Shown: positions 1 to 8,700 of the stretch, in pieces
How positions within the stretch are numbered: the stretch's first letter is position 1
Layout: every line of letters begins with the position of its first letter
Assembly: GCA_016790165.1 (NCBI GenBank)
Contig: JAEUPL010000004.1
Location: 22,007-86,006, forward strand
From: Burkholderiales bacterium
Lineage (GTDB): Bacteria; Pseudomonadota; Gammaproteobacteria; Burkholderiales; Casimicrobiaceae
Length of the DNA: 64,000 bases
Direction: 5' to 3'
Notes under the pieces: generated by a model
Databases searched by the model: none
Seen by the model: the letters and a program-made list of their open reading frames with translations, nothing else
Told to the model about the DNA's origin: nothing
Position numbers and translations under genes: made by a program

Positions 1-44
1 GGCGCGTTCGATTCGGTTTGTTGCACAGCGATTTGAGGCCGCAA

Positions 45-544
45 ATGAAACAGTACGAGCGCGATATCCTTCGTAACATTGACGAGTACGGTTGCAGCGT
101 CACTTCGGTATTCGATCCGGACGGGATTGAGCCGCGGTTTTCCTACTCGATAGGTATCTCGAAATCCTGTGGCGCACCCGAGCTAATCGTGCTGGGCCTC
201 AATTCCGAGATCGGGCACTGGCTCGTCAACGAGTACCGACGGCGAGTTGGCAAGGGGAAACCTTCGGGTCAGGCGTGCTCTATCCCGGCTTTCTGGAGGG
301 CTTCGACGTACGCTTCGAGCCGGTGGGCACACAGGCTCGGGAAAAGTACATGCGGTCGGCGTGCTGGCTATATGATGGTCCGGAATTCGAGGCTTTGCAG
401 TTAATTTGGCCGGGAACCGATGGCGTTTGGCCGTGGGAAGATCAGGCGAGCGAATGGATTCGATTCCATCAACCCCTGCTCCGCCCGGAAACGTCGTCAC
501 ACGGCCCGCCAATCACCAAGAATCAAAGCCGTCAGACCCCGTAA
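45..544 (+). pseudogene. DUF4262 domain protein, frameshifted
   Basis: The two halves of a DUF4262 protein lie in different frames. The first half, starting at the ATG at 45 (a TTG at 18 is possible), reads MKQYERDILRNIDEYG then FSYSIGISKSCGAPELIVLGL and NEYRRRV. The second half, in the frame of position 275, reads ETFGSGVLYPGFLEGF, then CWLYDGPEFEALQLIWP and WPWEDQ, and stops at 542-544. Together they give the expected family order and length (about 165 residues). The frame change falls near 245-258, next to a GGGG run at 254-257, so a one-base indel or a base-call error is the simplest explanation. DUF4262 has no established biochemical role. The gene is probably inactive if the frameshift is real. 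Confidence 0.75.
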
Positions 545-585
545 TTTTCATATTTCCGCTTTGAGCTGCGAACCGAGAAAGACGC

Positions 586-924
586 ATGACCCGCTTGATC
601 GAGTACGTGCCTGTCTGTGGATGGTCCGCCTTCGACCGCAAGGACGCGTTCACCAAAGCGCTTCATGCCAAGCTGCCGGAAAGCGACTGGCACTACCAGT
701 GGCAGTATCGCAACTTTGTCGAGGTCACCGAGCTGTGGGAGTCGCTGCGGGACGCTAGCAGTATGGTTACCCATCTCAATATCAACCAGTTCGTGGACGA
801 GCGATTCGTCTACCTCGCGACCCAGGGGGCTGCCGCCACCTCAATTCTGGATTCACTCGCCGCCGAGTTTGGACTCGTTCGCTCGGTCCGCATCGAGCCA
901 GACGCTGCGGCAGGCGATGCGTGA
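586..924 (+). CDS. hypothetical protein, 112 aa
   Basis: A short soluble protein beginning MTRLIEYVPVCGWSAFD, with a GAGAAAG purine stretch just upstream as a possible ribosome binding site. It has no signal peptide, membrane segment or recognised motif. It contains several aromatic residues (HYQWQYRNF). The stop overlaps the GTG that opens the beta-lactamase reading frame at 921, and the DUF4262 remnant ends 41 nt upstream. I do not recognise a family. Its codon use and lack of in-frame stops support a real gene. Confidence 0.6.
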   Translation: MTRLIEYVPVCGWSAFDRKDAFTKALHAKLPESDWHYQWQYRNFVEVTELWESLRDASSMVTHLNINQFVDERFVYLATQGAAATSILDSLAAEFGLVRSVRIEPDAAAGDA

Positions 925-956
925 ATCGAGCGGGTGAGCCGCGACTTTCCACGCCC

Positions 957-1811
957 ATGACCCCACGCCTCGTATGCGATATTCATCGCATCACAGTTCC
1001 AGCGAGCGCAAGCGTGACAAAACAACTCTGGGCCGCATTCGCAGCGTGCATCCTTTCCACCCTCGCTGTTGCTGCCGATAGCATGGTCGACAAACCCGAG
1101 TGGGGCAAATACTTCGCTGATGCAGGCGTGACGGGAACGATCGTGGTGGTGGACGAGCGCAAGGCGCCTGCGGCGACGTTGGTGTTCAACCGCGAGCGGG
1201 CGGCGCGCCGCTATGCGCCAGCGTCCACCTACAAAATTCCGCACACACTGTTTGCGCTGGATTCCGGCGCTGTGACCGATGAGTTTCAGGTGTTTGCGTG
1301 GGACGGCGTGAAGCGGACCTTCGCGGGCCACAATCAGGACCAGACGCTGCGCTCGGCGATGCGTTACTCCACGTTGTGGGTCTACGAGCGGTTTGCCAAG
1401 GCGATTGGCGAGCCGAAGGCGCGTGCATATTTGCGCAGTATCGACTACGGCAACGCCGACCCCACGACCCGCCAGGGTGCGTACTGGGTGGATGGCAACC
1501 TGCGCATCTCGGCGCTGGAGCAGGTGGCGTTTCTGCGCAAGCTGTATCGCAACGCTTTGCCGTTCAAACTGGAGCATCAGCGGCTGCTGAAGGATGTGCT
1601 GATCAAGCAGGCGACGTCGGACTGGATTTTGCGCGCGAAGACCGGTTGGGAAGGCAAATACGGTTGGTGGGTCGGCTGGGTCGAGCAAAACGACGGGGCC
1701 GTGTTCTTCGCGCTGAACATCGACACGCCACGCCGCTTTGACGATCTGCCCAAGCGCGAGCAAATCGTGCGTGCGGTGCTGAAGTCGATGGACTTGCTGG
1801 AGGCCGAATAG
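957..1811 (+). CDS. class D (OXA-type) beta-lactamase
   Basis: A periplasmic serine beta-lactamase that would hydrolyse beta-lactams through a carbamylated-lysine mechanism. Numbered from the ATG at 957, the active-site S-x-x-K is STYK at 90-93, the Y-G-N box is at 154-156, and K-T-G is at 218-220, followed by YGWWVGWV as in OXA enzymes. The second-motif serine is present (RYSTLWVYE), but the usual S-x-V reads S-T-L. The reading frame opens at a GTG at 921. A GTG at 1014 would give the cleanest signal peptide (MTKQLWAAFAACILSTLAVAA), so the true start may be downstream of 957. Length fits chromosomal OXA enzymes. No resistance transposon or integron signature flanks it, so it is probably a resident gene. 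Confidence 0.88.
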   Translation: MTPRLVCDIHRITVPASASVTKQLWAAFAACILSTLAVAADSMVDKPEWGKYFADAGVTGTIVVVDERKAPAATLVFNRERAARRYAPASTYKIPHTLFALDSGAVTDEFQVFAWDGVKRTFAGHNQDQTLRSAMRYSTLWVYERFAKAIGEPKARAYLRSIDYGNADPTTRQGAYWVDGNLRISALEQVAFLRKLYRNALPFKLEHQRLLKDVLIKQATSDWILRAKTGWEGKYGWWVGWVEQNDGAVFFALNIDTPRRFDDLPKREQIVRAVLKSMDLLEAE

Positions 1812-1837
1812 CCGCGTGGCATGATCGACAGTTGGGC

Positions 1838-2004
1838 TAGCAGGCTGCTGAAATACTTCACGCGACGTGCAGAAACGGAGCCTCGAACGCATGGCGGCGT
1901 TGGCTTTTTTGCCCGTAGCGACGGCTACAGGCTGCAAAAACCGCCTTGCCCTGCGCCCGATCTGCATTCCTGCCCATCCGCGCAAGTATTTCAGCAGCCT
2001 GCTA
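1838..2004. mobile_element. MITE-like element, 167 bp, with TIRs and 4-bp target duplication
   Basis: The left end begins TAGCAGGCTGCTGAAATAC at 1838. The right end is its inverted copy, finishing GTATTTCAGCAGCCTGCTA at 2004; the match continues for about 21 bp. The base outside each end gives a direct repeat GGGC at 1834-1837 and 2005-2008, as expected of a target-site duplication. There is no transposase inside. This fills most of the gene-free stretch 1812-2195; the remaining ~190 bases before ubiM show no gene. The ends resemble TIRs of full-length insertion sequences in other proteobacteria, but I cannot name the parent family. Confidence 0.75.
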
Positions 2005-2195
2005 GGGCGCGACACAAATGGGTGGTTGACGCAGGTCAATTGCCCCGGCCCGCAAACGTTGGCCGTTGGCGTTTCGAATGGACAATGCGCGGGGCGCACC
2101 GAAACCACAATGCCGAAAACGGCAAAATGGTGCCCATCCGGCGAGGTCACGTCGTTGGGCCGCCGCGCCAAATTTCACACAGGATGTTCACCACC

Positions 2196-3368
2196 ATGGA
2201 CTATGACGTCATCGTTGTCGGTGCCGGGCCGAGCGGCCTGTGCTTTGCGCGGGCGCTCGCCGACACGCCCCTGCGCGTTGCGCTGATCGAGCCGCAGCCC
2301 GAGTCGGAGTTGCGCGAAGCGGCGTTCGATGGGCGCGAGATAGCCTTGACGCATTTTTCTGCGCGCGTCCTGCAGACGTTGGGCGTGTGGGGCCACATCC
2401 CTGCCGAGGCGATCTCGGCGTTGCGTGACGCCAAGGTGATCAACGGTCTCGCGTTGAGCGGCATGCTGATCGAGCATCGCCACGGCAACAAGGATGAGCT
2501 GGGTTATCTGGTATCTAACCATTTGATTCGGCGCGCGGCGTACGCGGCAGTGAAGGACGCACCGAATGCCACGCTGTTGTGCGGTGTCAAAGTCGCTGAC
2601 GTATCAACCAACGCCGACGCGGGCTCGGTGACGCTCTCCGACGGCCGCACGCTGCGTGCGCCGTTGATCATTGCCGCCGACAGCCGCTTCTCCGCCACAC
2701 GTCGTGCCATGGGCATTCCGGCACACATGCATGATTTCGGCAAGGTGATGCTGGTGTGCTGCATGGAGCACGAGGTGCCGCACGAGCACGTGGCCTGGGA
2801 GTGGTTCGACTACGGGCAGACACTGGCGTTGCTGCCGATGAATGGCAACCGCTCGTCCGTGGTGTTGACGTTGCCGCAACACGAAATGCAGGCGATACAG
2901 ACGATGCCGGAGCCGGACTTCGACACGGAGATGAGCAAGCGCTTCGGCAATCGACTGGGCGCGATGCGGCTCACCAGCACGCGTCATACCTATCCGCTGG
3001 TGACCGTGTATGCGGACCGGTTTGTGGCGAAGCGCTTCGCGCTGATGGGCGACGCTGCAGTCGGTATGCACCCGGTCACCGCACACGGCTTCAACTTCGG
3101 CCTGCGTGGCGCCGACACGCTTACGAGTGGCATCAAGCGAGCGCTGGCCATTGGCAGCGATTTCGCGGCGCCCTCCGTGTTGAGTACGTACGAACGCACG
3201 CACCGCCTCGCGACGTTGCCGCTTTTCGCCGCGACGCATGCGGTGGCGAAGATTTACACCAACGAGAGCATGCCGGCCCGCGTGCTGCGTGATGGTTTGC
3301 TGGCGATTGGCGAACGCGTCACACCGTTCAAGCGACTGATTGCGGCGAGTCTAACCGGGGCGCGCTAG
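2196..3368 (+). CDS. ubiM: UbiH/UbiM-family FAD-dependent ubiquinone hydroxylase
   Basis: A flavoprotein monooxygenase of the UbiH/UbiF/VisC group that hydroxylates the ring of ubiquinone precursors. The N-terminal dinucleotide fold is YDVIVVGAGPSGLCFARAL, followed by FDGREIALTH, and the second FAD motif is FALMGDAAVGMHPVTAHGFNFGLRGA near the C-terminus. The DGREIALTHFSARVLQTLGVW and DELGYLVSNHLIRRA stretches are closer to UbiM (5-demethoxyubiquinol 5-hydroxylase type) than to UbiH or UbiF, so the symbol is from recalled similarity. The start at 2196 has AGGA at 2181-2184; an in-frame ATG at 2184 is the alternative. The frame stays open upstream to 1821, but that part crosses the MITE and is not coding. 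Confidence 0.82.
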   Translation: MDYDVIVVGAGPSGLCFARALADTPLRVALIEPQPESELREAAFDGREIALTHFSARVLQTLGVWGHIPAEAISALRDAKVINGLALSGMLIEHRHGNKDELGYLVSNHLIRRAAYAAVKDAPNATLLCGVKVADVSTNADAGSVTLSDGRTLRAPLIIAADSRFSATRRAMGIPAHMHDFGKVMLVCCMEHEVPHEHVAWEWFDYGQTLALLPMNGNRSSVVLTLPQHEMQAIQTMPEPDFDTEMSKRFGNRLGAMRLTSTRHTYPLVTVYADRFVAKRFALMGDAAVGMHPVTAHGFNFGLRGADTLTSGIKRALAIGSDFAAPSVLSTYERTHRLATLPLFAATHAVAKIYTNESMPARVLRDGLLAIGERVTPFKRLIAASLTGAR

Positions 3369-3376
3369 CTAGCGCG
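3361..3376. other. perfect 16-bp palindrome over the ubiM stop
   Basis: CGCGCTAGCTAGCGCG is a perfect palindrome that includes the ubiM stop codon (TAG at 3366-3368). No T-run follows, so it is not a standard intrinsic terminator. It could be an RNA 3' end structure or a protein site. Confidence 0.4.
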
Positions 3377-3558
3377 GGGCCGGCTACCAAACCTTGGAGC
3401 AATTGCCGTCCGGTCCGTGACGTGATGCGCGCCTCGCCGACCGATTTCCTCGCAGAAACACGGCAGCGATGATCTCTTAAGCTCACCTTAATGTTCGCCC
3501 ACTAATGTTCACCCCGCACTGTGCAAGAGGCACGGTGTTTGTGCGGAGATCAACAGGT

Positions 3559-5760
3559 ATGGTTACGTTGGGTGAAGCAGTGGTCGGCATGAGACGTTGG
3601 CTCATGCGCTGTGTGTTGAGCCGTGGGGCGCAGCGCGGGGTCGCAGCGCTGGGCACGCTGGCATTGAGTACGTGCGTGCTGGGAATCAAGACCGATCATG
3701 TCGAGGTTGATCTCGTCGCGGAAAAGGCGGCGCTGACGGTCGGTTCGCAGTGGATCGGCATTCGCGTTCGGCACCAGCCGGGCTGGCACACATACTGGAC
3801 GAATCCTGGCGACGCGGGCTACGCCATGCGGCTCAGCTGGACGTTGCCGTCCGGTGTCACCGCGAGTGACATTCGCTGGCCGGCGCCTCGTCGTATTCCG
3901 ACGGGTGACAGTGCGTCGCCCGCAATCAATTTTGGTTACAAGGGCGACACGTTGCTGCCGGTGGTCCTGCAGGTCGAACCTTCTGCTCTGGCTGCTGCGG
4001 GCGACAAGCCCATCAAGATCGGATTGCACGCCGAGTGGCTGGTGTGCCGTGACATATGTGTGCCGGAAGAGGGCGACATCACGCTGGCCTTGAGTCCCAC
4101 ACGGGGCGGAGATGCTGTGCCCGACGCCACGCACGCTCCGCTGTTTGCGGCGGCCCGCGCCCGCCTGCCCGAGGCAAAACCGGCGTGGAAAGCCGTCGCC
4201 AGCGTCGACGGTGCGCGCCTGCAACTCAATGTCACGTTGCCCCCGGGCGAACGTGTTCCTGCATCGTTCGAGGTCTTTCCTGTGGCCGAAGGCGTGCTCG
4301 ATCCGACGGTGCACAAGACGTTTCGCACCGCCGATGGCATCAGCTCCCAGCTCAAGCTTATGGACGGGAAACGGCCCGACGCACCGCTGCAATTCGTGGT
4401 TGTTGGCGCGACGGCCGACGGCAAGCCGGTCGTCGCGTCGGTGCAGGCGGCCCTCGGGGCGGCCGGATTGTCGCCCACCGCGCAGTCGTTGGTGGACGCC
4501 AAAGGCAAGTCGGACATGTCGGCGTGGTCGGCGATTGCCCTGGCGTTTCTCGGCGGTTTGATCCTCAACCTGATGCCGTGTGTATTCCCCGTCCTGTCGC
4601 TCAAGATTCTGGGCTTCGCGCAGCACGCCGGTCAAGGCGAGGAGGGACGCTCCGCGTTGCGCGCGCATGGTACTGCCTACGCGGTGGGTGTGCTCGTTTC
4701 ATTCCTGTTGCTGGCCGCAGTGCTGCTTGGTCTGCGCCAGGGGGGGGCCGCCGTGGGCTGGGGGTTTCACCTCCAATCGCCCGTGGTGGTGTGGGTCCTG
4801 GCGGTTGTGTTCTGCCTAATCGCACTGAACCTGGCGGGCTTGTTCGAATTTGGCCAGTTCGCGCCATCTTCCGTGCTGTCGTTTCAGGCGAAGAATCCAT
4901 TGTTTGACGCTTTCGTCAGCGGCGTGATCGCCGTCGTCGCGGCGAGTCCGTGCTCCGCCCCGTTCATGGGGGCGGCACTCGGTTTCGCTGTGGCGCAGAG
5001 CAATTTCACTGCGCTTGCGGTGTTTGCCGCGCTCGGCGTGGGCATGGCACTGCCGTACGTGTTGCTGGCGAGCTTTCCGGCGTGGATCGAGCGTTTGCCG
5101 CGTCCCGGCTTGTGGATGGTGCAACTCAAGCAGGCACTGGCCTTCCCGATGTTCGCAACCGTGGTCTGGCTGATTTGGGTGCTGGCACAGCAGGGCGGGC
5201 TGGACACTGCGGTGATCGGACTCTTTGCGCTGGTGGTGTTGTCGCTCGGTGCCTGGCTGGCGGGCATTGGTCGTCGCTTCTCCGCAGCGGTTGGTTTGGC
5301 GACGGGGCTGCTGGCTGTCGCCGCGGGCTGGCCCGCCGCAGCTGTCAATACCGCGGTGGCCGCGCGGTCTGCCAGCACCGGGCCGAACGGTCCGGTTGTG
5401 GCGACCACTGCCGCCGGCAAAGAGGTATGGCAGGCGTGGACGCCAGAACGCGTGAAGGAGCTGCTGACTGAAGGCAAGCCAGTGTTCGTCGACTTCACTG
5501 CGGCTTGGTGCGTGAGCTGTCAGGCCAATAAACGCCTGGTGCTGGCAAGGACTGACATCGCCTCCGAATTCGCGGGCAAGGAGGTCGTACTGTTGCGCGC
5601 TGACTGGACTAACCGCGACGAGCGCATCACGCGTGTGCTCAATGAGCTTGGCCGCACGGGTGTGCCGGCCTACGCACTCTACGCACCGGGCCGCCCGGTG
5701 CAACTGTTGCCAGAGCTGCTGACGACAGCAGCTGTGCGCGACGCGATCAGTACGCTGTAA
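3559..5760 (+). CDS. DsbD/ScsB-like thiol:disulfide interchange protein
   Basis: An inner-membrane protein that moves electrons from cytoplasmic thioredoxin to periplasmic partners. From the start at 3559 (733 aa) it has: an N-terminal periplasmic DsbD-alpha-like domain with the motif WLVCRDICVPEEG; a multi-helix membrane domain with the conserved cysteines C341 (NLMPCVFPVLSLK) and C465 (ASPCSAPFMGAALG); and a C-terminal thioredoxin domain with C651-V-S-C654 (FTAAWCVSCQ). The architecture matches ScsB-like DsbD proteins of betaproteobacteria. The frame opens at an ATG at 3505; 3559 is preferred because GGAG lies about 11 nt upstream, and 3589 is also possible. It heads a same-strand run that includes a TlpA-like thioredoxin, a plausible electron recipient. 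Confidence 0.88.
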   Translation: MVTLGEAVVGMRRWLMRCVLSRGAQRGVAALGTLALSTCVLGIKTDHVEVDLVAEKAALTVGSQWIGIRVRHQPGWHTYWTNPGDAGYAMRLSWTLPSGVTASDIRWPAPRRIPTGDSASPAINFGYKGDTLLPVVLQVEPSALAAAGDKPIKIGLHAEWLVCRDICVPEEGDITLALSPTRGGDAVPDATHAPLFAAARARLPEAKPAWKAVASVDGARLQLNVTLPPGERVPASFEVFPVAEGVLDPTVHKTFRTADGISSQLKLMDGKRPDAPLQFVVVGATADGKPVVASVQAALGAAGLSPTAQSLVDAKGKSDMSAWSAIALAFLGGLILNLMPCVFPVLSLKILGFAQHAGQGEEGRSALRAHGTAYAVGVLVSFLLLAAVLLGLRQGGAAVGWGFHLQSPVVVWVLAVVFCLIALNLAGLFEFGQFAPSSVLSFQAKNPLFDAFVSGVIAVVAASPCSAPFMGAALGFAVAQSNFTALAVFAALGVGMALPYVLLASFPAWIERLPRPGLWMVQLKQALAFPMFATVVWLIWVLAQQGGLDTAVIGLFALVVLSLGAWLAGIGRRFSAAVGLATGLLAVAAGWPAAAVNTAVAARSASTGPNGPVVATTAAGKEVWQAWTPERVKELLTEGKPVFVDFTAAWCVSCQANKRLVLARTDIASEFAGKEVVLLRADWTNRDERITRVLNELGRTGVPAYALYAPGRPVQLLPELLTTAAVRDAISTL

Positions 5761-5822
5761 GCGACGGCTGCAATCACGCTTTCAACAATACCGGGGACTT
5801 TGAATTGATATGGAGAACCGCC

Positions 5823-8687
5823 ATGACGCAATGGTTTGACGAACACGCAAGCGAGGCCACCACGTGGCGACGGTTGGCTGCAATAATCTCTGTTGCGACC
5901 CTCGGCTTGCTGCTTGCAGCACCGTCGTTCGCACAGAATGCCGTGAACGGCAAGACGTTGTACAACGCAATTCTGGTCTCCGGCCAACTGTCTTGCTCGA
6001 ACGGCCAGTGCCACGGGCCGAACCCGGCATCGCGGATCAACAAAATCCAAAATGGCACGAGCGCGAGCGTCATTGCATCCGCGATCAATCCGGGTGGGGT
6101 CTCGCAAATGGCCTTTTTGCGCGGGGTGCTGACGAGCGCGCAACTGTCGGATCTCGCCGCCTACATCGCCAATCCCGCAGCGGGCAATGGCAGCCCTGCT
6201 GCGAGCGTGTCGGCGACGTCCCTCACGTATGCATCAACCAACGTAGGCTCAACGGCGGCCGCCCAGACGGTGACTCTGTCCAATACCGGTACCGCAGCGC
6301 TGACGCTCGGCGCAACGACGATTTCCGGTGACTTTGCTGTCAGTAGCAATACGTGCACGTCTGGCAGCAGCGTGGCGGCGGGGGGCAGTTGTTCGGTGAG
6401 TGTGACATTCACACCGACTGCCGCCGGTGCGCGTAGCGGTTCGCTCACCATCGCGCACAACGCGACGCCGTCCACCAGTACGGTGACGTTGTCCGGTACG
6501 GGCGCCGCCGTCGGATCGCCGGCTGCGAGTGTCTCACCCGCCCAGTTGTCGTTTGGCTCCACAACGGTGGGCGCCACGGCGGCCGCGCAAAGCGTGACGT
6601 TGACCAATACCGGGAACGCGGCGTTGGTGCTGGGGACGACCTCGATCGCCGGCGCTGATTTTGCCGTCGGGAGCAACAGCTGTACGTCGGGGAGTAGCCT
6701 CGCAGCCGGTGCCAGTTGCAACGTGTCGGTGAGCTTTACGCCTTCTGCCCCGGGTGCCCGCAGTGCGACGCTGACCATCACGCACAACGCCTCACCCGCG
6801 AGCAGCAGTGTGACGCTATCTGGTACCGGCGCCGCAGCTGGCGCACCGGCGGCCAGCGTATCGCCCACGCAGTTGACGTTTGGATCCACCACGGTAGGTA
6901 CCACGGCGGCCGCACAAACGGTGACGCTGACCAACACCGGCAATGCAGCGTTGGTGCTTGGTACGACGGCGATTGCTGGCAGCGACTTCGCGGTTGGCAG
7001 TAACACTTGCACCTCGGGTAGCAGTCTCGCGGCATCGGCCAGTTGCACGATTTCTGTGTCGTTCGCGCCAACGGCAGCGGGAAGTCGCAGCGGCACACTC
7101 ACGATCGCCCACAACGCGACGCCGGCGAGCAGCTCAGTGTCGTTGACTGGAACCGGGGTGCCGGCAGGCTCGCCCGGAGCATCGTTGTCGGCGTTGCAGC
7201 TGACGTTTTCATCCACCAACGTCGGAGCAACGTCTGGAACACAGAGCGTCACCCTGGCCAACTCTGGCACGGCACCCTTGCTGCTGGGCGCGACCAACCT
7301 CTCGGGCCCTGACTTCGCCATCAGCAGCAACACCTGCACGTTGGGCACCAGCCTAGCAGCGGCTGGATCGTGCACTGTATCAATCACGTTTACGCCCACG
7401 GCGGCTGGTGCTCGCAACGGCACGCTGACCATCTCGCACAATGCAACACCATCCACCAGCACCGTTGCCTTAAGCGGTACAGGGGCCACGGTGGTTCAGG
7501 GCGCGCCGTCCGCCAGCCTCTCGGCGGCGGCGCTGACCTTTGCCTCGACCAACGTGGGCAGCACCTCGGCCAGTCAGACGGTGACGTTGACCAACACTGG
7601 CTCTGCGGCGTTGAACATCAGTGGCTTCGTGCTGTCTGGCAGTGACTTCTCTGCGACGGTGACCTCGTGTCTGGCCGGCACCACGGTTGCGCCGCAAGCG
7701 CAGTGCAGCGTCAGCGTAGTATTTACGCCGACCGCAATGGGTAGCCGCTCTGGCACAGTGACCATCACACATAACGCAACGCCAGCGACAACCACGCTTG
7801 CGTTGAGTGGCACGGGCGCGCAGACGACGGTCACCGCACCAGCGGCGACCGTAAACGCAACAACGCTGGCCTTCGGCGACACGCCTGTGGGCGTGCAGTC
7901 GCCGTCGCAGGCGGTCACCATTACCAACTCAGGGACGGCACCATTGATAGTGTCGTCGACCCACCTCGCTCCGGCGACCCTGCGCATCGCTGCGAGCACC
8001 TGTGTGCTGCCACAAACGCTGGCCGTGGGTGCAAGCTGTACGTTGATGATCGCGTTCGCTCCGAGTACGACCGGGGCGGTGACGGGTTCGTTGACGATTG
8101 GTCATAACGCGACGCCATCGACCAATACCGTCGCGTTGACGGGCAACGGAATCGCGACCAGCACCGGCTTGCCTGCGACGCGAACAATGGTTGAATACGT
8201 TTATTCGCCGCTCGACTACTACTTCATCACATCGCGACCCGCCGAACAGGCGCTGCTTGATGGCATCGCGGGGTTTCAGCGGACCGGGGCAACGTTCCTG
8301 GTTTACGTGAGCCAGCAGGGCGACATGCGCGGTATCAACCGCATCTACTTTGACAAGGTCGCCAAGGCCAGTTCGCGCGGATCGCACTTCTACACGTTGA
8401 TCGATCTCGACATGGCACTGCTGATGAATCTCAATCCGATGCATACGACGGCGCCGGCAATGCCGCAATACGAGGGCGTCGATGCGTTTGCCTACCCGCC
8501 CCTTGTGTCGGGCGTGGGCGGCTCGTGCGCGTCGGGTTTGGTGCCGGTGTATCGGCTGTTCCGCGGGGCAGCGCGCTTCCCGGACGACCCAAATCACCGA
8601 TATACAACGAGCCTGACCGTTTACAACCAGTTTGTCGCCAGCGGTTGGGATGGCGAAGGGGTTAATTTCTGCGTACCGGCGCAATAG
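5823..8687 (+). CDS. secreted cytochrome c / choice-of-anchor D repeat protein
   Basis: A 954-residue exported protein with three parts. After a signal peptide ending near APSFAQ there is a short cytochrome-c-like domain with C58-SNGQ-C63-H64, a C-x4-C-H heme motif instead of the usual C-x2-C-H, and a possible axial M96 (SQMAFLRG). Six tandem choice-of-anchor-D (Ig-like) repeats of about 109-111 residues follow, each beginning near P-A-A-S-V-S and containing NVGST, VTLTNTG, DFAV, C-S-V-S-V-F-T-P and LTIAHNATP. The C-terminal domain (EYVYSPLDYYFITSR, ALLD, SSRGSHFYTL, MNLNP, NHRYTTS, GWDGEGVNFCVP) is also found, truncated, in the metalloprotease at 61379. GGAGA at 5812-5816 supports the start. 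Surface or periplasmic electron carriage is inferred only. Confidence 0.8.
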   Translation: MTQWFDEHASEATTWRRLAAIISVATLGLLLAAPSFAQNAVNGKTLYNAILVSGQLSCSNGQCHGPNPASRINKIQNGTSASVIASAINPGGVSQMAFLRGVLTSAQLSDLAAYIANPAAGNGSPAASVSATSLTYASTNVGSTAAAQTVTLSNTGTAALTLGATTISGDFAVSSNTCTSGSSVAAGGSCSVSVTFTPTAAGARSGSLTIAHNATPSTSTVTLSGTGAAVGSPAASVSPAQLSFGSTTVGATAAAQSVTLTNTGNAALVLGTTSIAGADFAVGSNSCTSGSSLAAGASCNVSVSFTPSAPGARSATLTITHNASPASSSVTLSGTGAAAGAPAASVSPTQLTFGSTTVGTTAAAQTVTLTNTGNAALVLGTTAIAGSDFAVGSNTCTSGSSLAASASCTISVSFAPTAAGSRSGTLTIAHNATPASSSVSLTGTGVPAGSPGASLSALQLTFSSTNVGATSGTQSVTLANSGTAPLLLGATNLSGPDFAISSNTCTLGTSLAAAGSCTVSITFTPTAAGARNGTLTISHNATPSTSTVALSGTGATVVQGAPSASLSAAALTFASTNVGSTSASQTVTLTNTGSAALNISGFVLSGSDFSATVTSCLAGTTVAPQAQCSVSVVFTPTAMGSRSGTVTITHNATPATTTLALSGTGAQTTVTAPAATVNATTLAFGDTPVGVQSPSQAVTITNSGTAPLIVSSTHLAPATLRIAASTCVLPQTLAVGASCTLMIAFAPSTTGAVTGSLTIGHNATPSTNTVALTGNGIATSTGLPATRTMVEYVYSPLDYYFITSRPAEQALLDGIAGFQRTGATFLVYVSQQGDMRGINRIYFDKVAKASSRGSHFYTLIDLDMALLMNLNPMHTTAPAMPQYEGVDAFAYPPLVSGVGGSCASGLVPVYRLFRGAARFPDDPNHRYTTSLTVYNQFVASGWDGEGVNFCVPAQ
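6193..8165 (+). repeat. six tandem ~327-333 bp repeats (protein-level)
   Basis: Internal repeats of the choice-of-anchor-D protein begin near 6193, 6519, 6846, 7173, 7506 and 7839. The first four are the most alike in DNA and share phrases such as GTGACGTTGTC and CACAACGC. The last two have diverged more. The spacing suggests unit duplication with the possibility of recombination-driven change in repeat number. Confidence 0.75.
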
Positions 8688-8700
8688 AGGAGAAATCAGC

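Noticed and set aside
810-2171. Long minus-strand open frame opposite the beta-lactamase and MITE
   Set aside because: It runs antisense to a clear beta-lactamase and across a transposable element; low-complexity Arg/His-rich translation typical of shadow frames in GC-rich DNA.
1821-2195. Long N-terminal extension of ubiM
   Set aside because: It crosses the MITE and lacks family similarity; FAD-binding fold begins right after 2196.
6161-7489. 442-residue minus-strand open frame
   Set aside because: It is antisense to the choice-of-anchor-D repeats, and its regular Val/Pro/Ala pattern mirrors the repeat units.
6193-8165. Tandem repeats considered as a CRISPR array or satellite
   Set aside because: Period is about 327 nt, a multiple of three, and each unit encodes a full Ig-like domain; no short direct repeats with unique spacers.
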